Source: Candidatus Bathyarchaeota archaeon (GTDB lineage: Archaea; Thermoproteota; Bathyarchaeia; Bathyarchaeales; UBA233). From it: a stretch of DNA of 5,099 nucleotides. The notes beneath the pieces were generated by a model, which was not told the origin of the DNA, searched no databases, and was given only the letters and a program-made list of their open reading frames with translations. Below are positions 1-5,099 of this stretch, piece after piece. Position 1 is the stretch's first letter, and each line of letters begins with the position of its first letter. The translations under genes were made by a program, and so were the position numbers. The stretch covers positions 1 through 5,099 of the forward strand of contig SMYP01000046.1 in the NCBI GenBank assembly GCA_007050895.1. The letters are read 5' to 3'.

Positions 1-1
1 T

Positions 2-43
2 ATTTTATATGAGCACTTTCAGGGAGAGACGAGCAAGTATTGA
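2..43 (+). CDS. 3' end of an upstream gene (partial, product unknown)
   Basis: The frame beginning at base 2 is open from the left edge and reads ILYEHFQGETSKY before a TGA at 41-43. This is only 13 residues, so no family can be assigned. Two things favour a real gene tail: the composition is protein-like, and the stop overlaps the TTG start of the next gene (shared bases in TTGA, 40-43), which is a common arrangement in translationally coupled operons. In archaea a HerA-type ATPase is often next to the nuclease NurA or to Mre11/Rad50, but the visible tail does not let me recognise any of these. Chance openness over so short a stretch is quite possible. Confidence 0.35.
   Translation: MLYEHFQGETSKY
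23..28 (+). promoter_or_regulatory. Possible ribosome binding site for the HerA-like gene
   Basis: GGAGAG at 23-28 is a partial Shine-Dalgarno match lying 11 bases before the TTG at 40. The spacing is slightly long. It would lie inside the 3' end of the upstream reading frame, which fits translational coupling. It supports the TTG start because no other start codon lies between the in-frame stop (TGA, 10-12) and codon 29 (ATG). Confidence 0.35.
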
Positions 44-1920
44 ACAGGCAAGAAGAGAAAACCGTTAACAAAGAATGCTTCACCGATTTTTATGGTAAAT
101 TCCGCGCAAGGTTATCAGCGGTTATGCCACGGTACGCTGGAGCCGACGGTGGCGATTCTAAAATAACAGGAACTAGTGCACGATACCATTGTCGAGTGAA
201 AATAGAATATCAGAAGGATCTGATGGGATTGCTTGAAGAAGGCATGTTGTTAGCAGCGAGGAATTTCAAGCATACCGACACAGCTTCAGAACGTTATACT
301 CTTATGGAAATTAGTCGTGTCTGGCCTGAACACTTCGGCTTGAAAGGATTAAGTGATCATGGATATTATCCGATGCAGTTTGAAATAATTGAACAAAGCG
401 AAGAAGACTGGCAAACAGATGATAAGTCTACTATGATGATTCAAATAGATGCTATCCCAATAAACTACGATTTAATCATCCACGCTGACTGTAAGTTCGA
501 GTTCGCCAAAGGGTTCTCGTATCCAGTTGTAGGCAGTCCGATATACATTCTAAATAGTGGCATGATTAACCGTATGTATAATCAAAAAATCGCCACAAAA
601 ATGGGTGTCGACCCACAAAACACCCTTGAGGACGCACGCCTTGACCCCCGATTGGGTTTAATCAAGATGTTTGAAGCCAGCGACACCAAAATTCCCATAT
701 ACGTCGACTTCGAAAAGCTTATTAGATATCACTTTGGCATTTTCGCTTTTACTGGCGGGGGAAAAAGTAATTTAATGTCTAACATGCTACGACGCATAAA
801 TCTACACATGAACGAGAATAAGATTGTGATTTTTGACATTAGCTGCGAATACGCATTTCTATTGCTGGATGTGCTGGCTGACCCTGCTATAAAAGCCAAA
901 TTAATTCTTGAACACAGAATCAACTCAATAGATCAGTTCTATAATTCAGTTGTAAAGCCGAGGGAATATGAAAGTGACTTTCGCACAAAGCAGGGTTTAC
1001 AAGCAATTGTTAATCAAGATAAGCTGTCATATTACACCAAGCCAAAACAGCTAATCCCCACGTACGCTCAGTTTATGACGGAACTTGGCGACCAACGAAA
1101 AGAGTCGAGTGGCAGACCTCACTACGTTAACGCTATTGACGCGATTTATGATGAGATCAGAATGTGGGTGGAAAATCAAGGGTTAAGCGAGAACCAAGAA
1201 GTTACTGAAGATTTTGTCAAACATATCGATGAGGTAGCAAGAAATGCAATGGAGACCTTCAGGGTCAACGAAAAAGCAGGATTATACGCTTGGGCTACGA
1301 CTAGAAACACCATAATAGACCTGTTCAAGCGAAGACAGCAGGATACTGACAAAGCCAAAGCAGGGTTAACAGCTGAGGGTATACGAGAGCTTTTGGAAGA
1401 CGACGAAACCAGCCTAGTAGTAATCTCGATCAGCGATCCCTACACCATTAAAGAATTAGCTATTGCATTAACGCAAGACTTGCTTGTTCGCAGAAAACGC
1501 CGGTTTACCGTCAAACCCTACATTCTAATGGTCTTCGATGAGGCACAAGAGTTTATAAGCAGCAAAGAGGGCGGCATCGAGGGTAAATGCTCTTCACAAG
1601 TAGAAACTCTGCTCCGACAAGGACGAAAATATGGTTTAGGTGTCTGTATAGCAACACAACGCATTGCTTACTTGAATACCAATGCTTTGCAACAGCTACA
1701 TACTTACTTTGTAGGCACGTTGCCACGACCATATGACCGTCTGCTGATAAGTGATACTTTTATGATCGACAAAGGCATACTCGAAAAAACATTGGAGTTT
1801 GCACCCGGCGAATGGCTTCTAAGCAGCTATATAGCTACAGGGATAGAGAACGTACCCATATTCATCAAAGCGGACAACGCAGAAAAGGAAATCGAAAAAT
1901 ATTTGGCTCGAAAATCCTGA
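40..1920 (+). CDS. HerA-like (DUF87) hexameric ATPase / DNA translocase
   Basis: Predicted cytoplasmic RecA/FtsK-fold ATPase of the HerA family, whose members assemble as hexameric rings that pump double-stranded DNA, classically with the nuclease NurA in end resection. Residues 1-220 form an N-terminal region probably including the small beta-barrel (HAS) domain, with SYPVVGSPIYIL near its end. The Walker A motif is AFTGGGKS (236-243, catalytic K242). The conserved post-Walker A acidic motif is FDISCEY (265-271). Walker B is LMVFDEAQEF (496-505; D500, E501). The arginine-finger/sensor block is LLRQGRKYGLG (524-534) followed by IATQR (537-541). Between 272 and 480 lies a long helical insert. 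At 626 residues it is larger than the roughly 500-residue canonical HerA. Start is TTG: an in-frame TGA at 10-12 limits extension, and the next ATG is codon 29. Two motif positions are unusual (Ala for the first Gly of Walker A; SC in place of the usual HG before EY). The family call is firm. A role in recombination repair, as opposed to defence or another DNA-pumping job, is not settled because no partner is visible. Confidence 0.85.
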   Translation: MNRQEEKTVNKECFTDFYGKFRARLSAVMPRYAGADGGDSKITGTSARYHCRVKIEYQKDLMGLLEEGMLLAARNFKHTDTASERYTLMEISRVWPEHFGLKGLSDHGYYPMQFEIIEQSEEDWQTDDKSTMMIQIDAIPINYDLIIHADCKFEFAKGFSYPVVGSPIYILNSGMINRMYNQKIATKMGVDPQNTLEDARLDPRLGLIKMFEASDTKIPIYVDFEKLIRYHFGIFAFTGGGKSNLMSNMLRRINLHMNENKIVIFDISCEYAFLLLDVLADPAIKAKLILEHRINSIDQFYNSVVKPREYESDFRTKQGLQAIVNQDKLSYYTKPKQLIPTYAQFMTELGDQRKESSGRPHYVNAIDAIYDEIRMWVENQGLSENQEVTEDFVKHIDEVARNAMETFRVNEKAGLYAWATTRNTIIDLFKRRQQDTDKAKAGLTAEGIRELLEDDETSLVVISISDPYTIKELAIALTQDLLVRRKRRFTVKPYILMVFDEAQEFISSKEGGIEGKCSSQVETLLRQGRKYGLGVCIATQRIAYLNTNALQQLHTYFVGTLPRPYDRLLISDTFMIDKGILEKTLEFAPGEWLLSSYIATGIENVPIFIKADNAEKEIEKYLARKS

Positions 1921-1966
1921 AAAAGATTGACCGTTAAGTGATGATTTTTCGTAGCTAAAATTAAAA
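1920..1966 (-). terminator. Possible oligo-T terminator for the transporter gene
   Basis: Read on the minus strand, downstream of the transporter stop at 2024, there is TTTTAATTTT (1966-1957) and then TTTTT (1924-1920, touching the HerA-like stop codon). These are plausible archaeal T-tract terminators in a convergent gap. No strong hairpin was seen. Confidence 0.3.
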
Positions 1967-1997
1967 CTAGATTGTTGCAGTTCTAGGTCGCTCTTCA

Positions 1998-2025
1998 TGT
2001 TTGTTTTCTGACTCCTATGCTTTTT
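1998..2025 (+). terminator. Possible oligo-T terminator for the HerA-like gene
   Basis: Pyrimidine-rich stretch downstream of the HerA-like stop, with TTTGTTTT at 2000-2007 and TTTTT at 2021-2025; a further TTTTT lies at 1945-1949. Archaeal RNA polymerase terminates at T-tracts without needing a hairpin. The T-runs are short, and the position between convergent genes is the main support. Confidence 0.3.
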
Positions 2026-2959
2026 ACGTTGAAGTTAAATGAGAGTTTGACGTTTGTTTTCCTTTGGTCAAGCTTAGGGTGACGACGCCGATAACTATTA
2101 GTGCACCTCCGAGAAGCTGGTTGGTTGTAGGCGTTAAGGCTAGGATGACAAAAGAAAAGATGGCAGTTAAGAACGGTTCCATGGTACGTATCGTTGCGGC
2201 TTTGGATACTTCAAACACCTGTAGCGCCTTATAGAACAATATAAAACTTACAATGACACCCGTAACAGCACCTAAAGTGGCGTAGACAAGCGTTTCTGGA
2301 GGAAAGGCTGTCTCCAATCTGCCTGCCAAAACCGTATAGGCAAAGATGAACAGAAATACGAATATTGAGTTCCCACCTGCCAATGCCATGGGATTTAATT
2401 TTTTAACGTACATTTTCGAAAGCAAATTTGTTAGTGCGAATAGAAATGCTGCACCCAATAAAACCGTTATACCCACCGTTTCCAAAGACAAGTCTCCATA
2501 AGCTAAAACAAACACTCCAACTACAGCCATAACAACCCCAACAGCCTCCAGCTGCGTAAATTGTTCTTTGAAGAATTTCACTCCGAAAAGGATAGTGAAA
2601 ACCGCAGTAAATTGAACAAGGAACGTCGCAGTTATAGGACCATACACGGAAATACCATACGTATAAAGTAAGGAACCCACAGCAGAAAACAAACTCATCA
2701 AGGCTATCTTCAGCCAATTCTCACGTATGCTCCTAACATATGCTACTTTCTTAAATACCGCAAAAAAAGCGAAAAAACATAAGCTCGCAAAGGATGTGAA
2801 CAAAACATTCATAGTCTCAACATTAACGCCATCAAGTGTTAACCGTATAAAGACAGGGCTTAATCCAAACATCAAACTCGCCGAAATCGCGAATAATGTA
2901 CCCTTCTGTTTGCTGGTCAGGTCAATACACCATGGCAACTTCAGTGCCAATTCTACCAT
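2024..2959 (-). CDS. EamA/DMT-superfamily transporter (ten predicted membrane helices)
   Basis: Integral membrane protein of the drug/metabolite transporter superfamily, typically exporting amino acids, nucleotide metabolites or similar small molecules by proton-coupled transport; the substrate cannot be told from sequence. It has the expected duplicated EamA fold: helices at about 20-42, 49-69, 82-103, 107-127 and 137-156 (repeat 1), then 160-181, 191-213, 222-243, 253-275 and 281-297 (repeat 2). Signature segments are LMFGLSPVFIR (29-39) in helix 1, MEPFLTAIFSF (260-270) in helix 9 and LLGGALIVIGV (282-292) in helix 10. Length of 311 is normal. The acidic residue usually found between helices 9 and 10 is missing (LALTPTTNQ, 273-281), whereas repeat 1 keeps its Glu (KEQFTQLE, 131-138). 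The C-terminal tail is polar. The start is doubtful: the ATG at 2959 has no Shine-Dalgarno sequence and lies only about 15 bases from the TATA box, so TTG at 2950 or 2938 may be the real start. It lies downstream of porB on the same strand but has its own promoter. Confidence 0.85.
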   Translation of the reverse strand: MVELALKLPWCIDLTSKQKGTLFAISASLMFGLSPVFIRLTLDGVNVETMNVLFTSFASLCFFAFFAVFKKVAYVRSIRENWLKIALMSLFSAVGSLLYTYGISVYGPITATFLVQFTAVFTILFGVKFFKEQFTQLEAVGVVMAVVGVFVLAYGDLSLETVGITVLLGAAFLFALTNLLSKMYVKKLNPMALAGGNSIFVFLFIFAYTVLAGRLETAFPPETLVYATLGAVTGVIVSFILFYKALQVFEVSKAATIRTMEPFLTAIFSFVILALTPTTNQLLGGALIVIGVVTLSLTKGKQTSNSHLTST

Positions 2960-2968
2960 AAGTTTAAG

Positions 2969-2978
2969 CTATATATAA
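2969..2978 (-). promoter_or_regulatory. TATA box of the transporter gene
   Basis: Minus-strand TTATATATAG (2978-2969) is a near-consensus archaeal TATA box in an otherwise mixed-composition stretch. Archaeal transcription usually starts about 22-27 bases downstream of the box centre, which predicts a start near 2947-2952. That is at or inside the annotated start of the transporter and implies a leaderless mRNA. No convincing purine-rich BRE precedes it. A weaker AT-rich element, CTTTTTAATG (about 3013-3004 on the minus strand), could be an alternative promoter giving a short leader. Confidence 0.5.
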
Positions 2979-3029
2979 GGGGCATTTGGACAGGAAATCA
3001 CGCATTAAAAAGTAAACCCGCCACATTCA

Positions 3030-3068
3030 GGTCTTCACGTGAGAATACGAGTTGTATAGTTTAAGACC
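3030..3068. repeat. Short inverted repeat with a central CACGTG palindrome nearby
   Basis: GGTCTT at 3030-3035 is repeated in inverted form as AAGACC at 3063-3068, and the left arm runs directly into the 8-base palindrome TCACGTGA (3035-3042). It lies roughly 50-90 bases upstream of the transporter TATA box. It could be an operator for a dimeric regulator, but six-base arms with a 27-base spacer can easily occur by chance. Confidence 0.2.
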
Positions 3069-3090
3069 AACCCATCCGAAGACACGCGAA

Positions 3091-3124
3091 TTACATTTTT
3101 TACTGTTGTTAAAAATTTATGTAA
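3091..3124. repeat. AT-rich hairpin in the porB-transporter gap
   Basis: TTACAT-TTTTTA (3091-3102) pairs with TAAAAA (3110-3115) and ATGTAA (3119-3124), leaving a 7-base loop and a 3-base bulge (TTT, 3116-3118). That gives 12 base pairs, nearly all A-T. On the minus strand it follows the porB terminator T-run. It may act as a back-up terminator or mRNA 3'-end structure for the por transcript, or as a binding site for a regulator. Confidence 0.4.
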
Positions 3125-3154
3125 AAGGCGCCAACGGAGGCTCTGAAAAGATTT

Positions 3155-3166
3155 ACAGTAAAAAAA
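3155..3166 (-). terminator. T7 terminator of the por operon
   Basis: Read on the minus strand, seven consecutive T (3166-3160) occur 19-25 bases after the porB stop codon. This is the strongest T-run on that strand in the gap and fits an archaeal oligo-T terminator. The adjoining ACTGT makes the segment an 11-base inverted copy of 3096-3106. Confidence 0.5.
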
Positions 3167-3184
3167 GATGAAAGGTTACGGTAT

Positions 3185-4162
3185 TTAAGCCGTTCTTGGT
3201 GTCTCACCGCATTTCCTGAGCAGGGATTCCCACCGCGAGTCAGTGATACGTTGAATATCGACCAGCAACTCCTTGTTCTGCGATTTAAATATGTGTCTAA
3301 AACGCCCTTGCCCCTGCAAGTAGTCCGCTACTGGTTTCTTCTTCTGCGGTGCGAGTGCGATAAGCTTGCTCGGCGTAGACAATTGACAGTGGCCATTCAC
3401 TGATTCCCAAACAGGGAACACACATGTCTCTACAGCAAGCTTGGCATATTCAATGGACTTTGCGGGGTCGCTTCTCCAGCCTCGTGGACATGGCGCGAAT
3501 ACGTGCAGGAACGCTGGTCCTTCAACTTCCAAGCCTTTACGAACTTTTGTCATTAGGTCCTTCCAATAGTAAGGCGTAGCAGTAGCTACATAAGGCATGC
3601 CATGTGCTACCATAATATCTGCAATAGGTTTCTTATACTCCAGTTTTCCAGGTATCACTGTGCCTGCTGGCGATGTAGTTGTTGCCGCGCCATGTGGAGT
3701 TCCTCCGCTTCTTTGAATACCTGTGTTCATATATGCTTCGTTGTCGTAAAGCACAAACAAGAAATCGTGTCCTCTCTCTACCGCACCTGAAAGCGCTTGA
3801 ATGCCAATGTCGTAGGTTCCGCCGTCACCTGCAAATGCAATTACGTCCACGTGCTCATGTTCCAATCTGCATTTCTTCTTCATTATTTTCAATGCTGCTT
3901 CTATACCTGAAGCATTGGCGGCGGAAGTTTCGAAAGCGGTGTGCAACCAAGGAACGGCCCAAGACGAGTAAGGGTAGATTGACGAGACCACTTCCATGCA
4001 GCCTGTGGCTTCCGTCACAATTGTGGGCCCGCGTGTAGATTTCATTATCATTCGGAAAACGGTCGCTGGTCCGCAGCCTGCGCATGCTCTGTGCCCAGAC
4101 AAGAACAGGTCTGGTTTCTCAGCGATGTCTTTTGCTGTAAATTTCCATTCTTGAGTAGTCAT
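3185..4162 (-). CDS. porB: Pyruvate:ferredoxin oxidoreductase, beta subunit
   Basis: Catalytic beta subunit (EC 1.2.7.1) of the multi-subunit archaeal enzyme: it binds thiamine diphosphate and one [4Fe-4S] cluster and, with PorA, oxidises pyruvate to acetyl-CoA and CO2 while reducing ferredoxin, or runs in reverse for carbon fixation. Cluster ligands are C27 and C30 in RACAGCGPA, C55 in ATGCMEVVS and C225 in APCPRGW, the expected four. The thiamine diphosphate motif is GDGGTYDIG (112-120), ending with N141-E-A-Y-M-N146 and the family sequence TGIQRSGGTPHGA (147-159). The C-terminal block with YLQGQGRFRH and the final IQ...W..LL segment is typical of PorB. Length of 325 is normal and all key residues are intact. 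ATG at 4162 is supported by AAAGGAGG with a 7-base all-A spacer. It follows porA by 13 bases and is the last gene of the operon. A related 2-oxoacid specificity (for example 2-ketoisovalerate) is less likely but not excluded. Confidence 0.93.
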   Translation of the reverse strand: MTTQEWKFTAKDIAEKPDLFLSGHRACAGCGPATVFRMIMKSTRGPTIVTEATGCMEVVSSIYPYSSWAVPWLHTAFETSAANASGIEAALKIMKKKCRLEHEHVDVIAFAGDGGTYDIGIQALSGAVERGHDFLFVLYDNEAYMNTGIQRSGGTPHGAATTTSPAGTVIPGKLEYKKPIADIMVAHGMPYVATATPYYWKDLMTKVRKGLEVEGPAFLHVFAPCPRGWRSDPAKSIEYAKLAVETCVFPVWESVNGHCQLSTPSKLIALAPQKKKPVADYLQGQGRFRHIFKSQNKELLVDIQRITDSRWESLLRKCGETPRTA

Positions 4163-4169
4163 TTTTTTT

Positions 4170-4177
4170 CCTCCTTT
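4170..4177 (-). promoter_or_regulatory. Strong ribosome binding site of porB
   Basis: Minus-strand AAAGGAGG (4177-4170) is a near-perfect Shine-Dalgarno sequence. Seven A residues (4169-4163) separate it from the ATG at 4162. It overlaps the porA stop codon (TAA, 4178-4176), so ribosomes finishing porA sit on the porB entry site, which suggests coupled and stoichiometric synthesis of the two subunits. It fixes the porB start with high confidence. Confidence 0.85.
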
Positions 4178-5099
4178 AACCTCTCAATCCTAAGTATTGT
4201 ATTGGCGCATCAATACGCCCACCTTTTAATATGCCCTGCAGTGTTTCGTAGATACTTCGCAGCTCGCGTGGACTTGTATCTCTCCCACCCAAACCATAGA
4301 TGTAGTTCACGACATAGGGGTGGTTAGTTGCCTCGTAGAGCAAATGCCTAATTTCATGGAAAACTGGACCGCCGTTTCCGCCAAAACTCATCGACTTATC
4401 CATGACAGCGACAGCTTTCACGTTCGAAAGAGCACTTCGAATCGCTTCGACAGGTAGAGGGCGGAATGTGCGAAGCCGAAGCAACCCAGCTTTAACGCCA
4501 TCCTTTCTCAGGTTGTCCACGACTGTCTTCATTGTACCTGCTGTTGATCCTAAACATACTGCTGCTACTTCAGCATCTTCAAGACGATACGACTCGATCA
4601 AGCCGTTGCCGTAGCTTCTACCACTTACAGTTGCATACTCGTTATTCACTTGCTCTATAACGCCAAGCGCGTTTTTCATGGCTTCTTCCTGTTGTCGTTT
4701 AAACTCAAAATAATAGTTCTGCAGCGCAATCGGTCCCATAGTCATTGGATATGCGGGGTCAAGTTTGAAAGGTGCGGTTTTGCCGTTATGAGTAAGCACG
4801 TTGGCGTACTTGCGAACTCCAACAAAGTCTTTTACGACTGCATCTGGGAGAGTTTCCACGTTTTCAAGCGTGTGACTAAGCGTGAAACCATCTAAACCCA
4901 CCATAACCGGCAAAAGCACATCTAGATTTTCTGCTATACGAAAAGCTTGAATTATCGAATCATAGGCTTCTTGAGCGTTTTCAGCGTACAGCTGAATCCA
5001 ACCACTGTCTCTTTGTGCCATACTATCTGAGTGGTCGCCGTGTATGTTAAGTGGAGCCGATAAAGCGCGATTGGCAACCGCCATAACCACGGGTACTCT
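4176..5099 (-). CDS. porA: Pyruvate:ferredoxin oxidoreductase, alpha subunit (3' part; 5' end beyond window)
   Basis: Alpha subunit partner of PorB; it carries the pyrimidine half of the thiamine diphosphate site and the substrate-binding surface. The frame is open to the right edge (RVPVVMAVANRALSAP...), giving 307 visible residues of a protein usually near 390-400. The GTG at 5090 and the ATG at 5084 are internal codons, because family homology begins before them. In the visible part, ANRALSAPLNIHGDHSD (9-25) is the conserved segment whose Arg is, by family knowledge, expected near the substrate. VMVGLDGFTLSHT (62-74, approximate) follows. The transketolase-C-like domain contains LGSTAGTMK and the LRTFRPLP segment, then the glycine-rich MSFGGNGGP. 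The C-terminus holds YGLGGRDTSP, a PorA hallmark. No truncation or frameshift is seen. The gene ends 13 bases before porB. The gamma and delta subunits are expected further to the right but are not visible. Confidence 0.92.
   Translation of the reverse strand, partial: RVPVVMAVANRALSAPLNIHGDHSDSMAQRDSGWIQLYAENAQEAYDSIIQAFRIAENLDVLLPVMVGLDGFTLSHTLENVETLPDAVVKDFVGVRKYANVLTHNGKTAPFKLDPAYPMTMGPIALQNYYFEFKRQQEEAMKNALGVIEQVNNEYATVSGRSYGNGLIESYRLEDAEVAAVCLGSTAGTMKTVVDNLRKDGVKAGLLRLRTFRPLPVEAIRSALSNVKAVAVMDKSMSFGGNGGPVFHEIRHLLYEATNHPYVVNYIYGLGGRDTSPRELRSIYETLQGILKGGRIDAPIQYLGLRG

Noticed and set aside
1..10. TATTTTATAT at the left edge as a TATA box for the HerA-like gene
   Set aside because: It falls inside the frame that ends at 43 and is probably coding. 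A promoter here would also start transcription almost on the TTG and leave the partial ribosome site outside the mRNA. Not excluded, but less likely than an operon.
9..68. Small frame ATG at 9-11 to TAA at 66-68 (19 residues)
   Set aside because: It overlaps the better-supported HerA-like gene, has no ribosome site and shows no recognisable features.
729..923. Minus-strand 64-residue frame opposite the Walker A region
   Set aside because: It lies entirely inside the HerA-like gene and is antisense to conserved motifs, so it is best explained as a shadow frame.
3000..3090. Possible tRNA or small structured RNA in the porB-transporter gap
   Set aside because: No acceptor stem, no T-loop GTTCGAAT-type motif and no cloverleaf could be assembled on either strand; only short inverted repeats are present.
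3679..4038. 119-residue plus-strand frame, and other long frames opposite or overlapping porA, porB and the transporter
   Set aside because: These are shadows of strongly supported genes. Their translations are rich in Arg, Cys and Ser and lack any domain-like pattern.
1..5099. CRISPR array, insertion sequence, phage or attachment site
   Set aside because: No spaced direct repeats, transposase or integrase motifs or terminal inverted repeats were seen. The genes are intact and most are of ordinary metabolic or transport type.

Overview
The window looks archaeal. The evidence is a HerA-type (DUF87) ATPase, a pyruvate:ferredoxin oxidoreductase built from separate alpha and beta subunits, promoter signals that are TATA boxes rather than -35/-10 pairs, oligo-T terminators, and a mixture of TTG starts, a possibly leaderless start and one strong Shine-Dalgarno start. 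Base composition is moderate. I favour an uncultivated mesophilic or moderately thermophilic lineage such as the Bathyarchaeia, but that placement is an impression from protein style and not something the sequence proves.

Layout: positions 1-43 on the plus strand hold what is probably the last codons of an upstream gene (visible tail ILYEHFQGETSKY). Its TGA overlaps the TTG start of a 626-residue HerA-like ATPase (40-1920, plus). A 103-base convergent gap with T-runs on both strands follows. Next is a ten-helix EamA/DMT-family transporter (2024-2959, minus) with a clear TATA box just upstream. The 225-base gap at 2960-3184 carries that promoter, a T7 run that probably ends the upstream operon, and an AT-rich inverted-repeat cluster. 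The right-hand 1.9 kb is a minus-strand por operon. The 3' part of porA (alpha subunit) runs in from beyond the right edge and is followed after 13 bases by a complete porB (beta subunit) with a textbook GGAGG ribosome binding site.

How the genes relate: PorA and PorB form the thiamine-diphosphate catalytic core that interconverts pyruvate + CoA + oxidised ferredoxin with acetyl-CoA + CO2 + reduced ferredoxin. The PorG/PorC and PorD subunits are not in view and would be expected upstream, to the right. The transporter is co-directional with por but has its own promoter, so it is probably a separate unit. The HerA-like gene is convergent to these and unrelated in function. It probably belongs to an operon extending to the left, possibly with a nuclease partner that cannot be seen here.

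I see no CRISPR array, tRNA, rRNA, transposon or clearly novel system. The points most worth a second look are the stop/start overlap with non-canonical ATPase motifs in the HerA-like protein, the mismatch between TATA position and ATG in the transporter gene, and the alternative hairpins downstream of porB.
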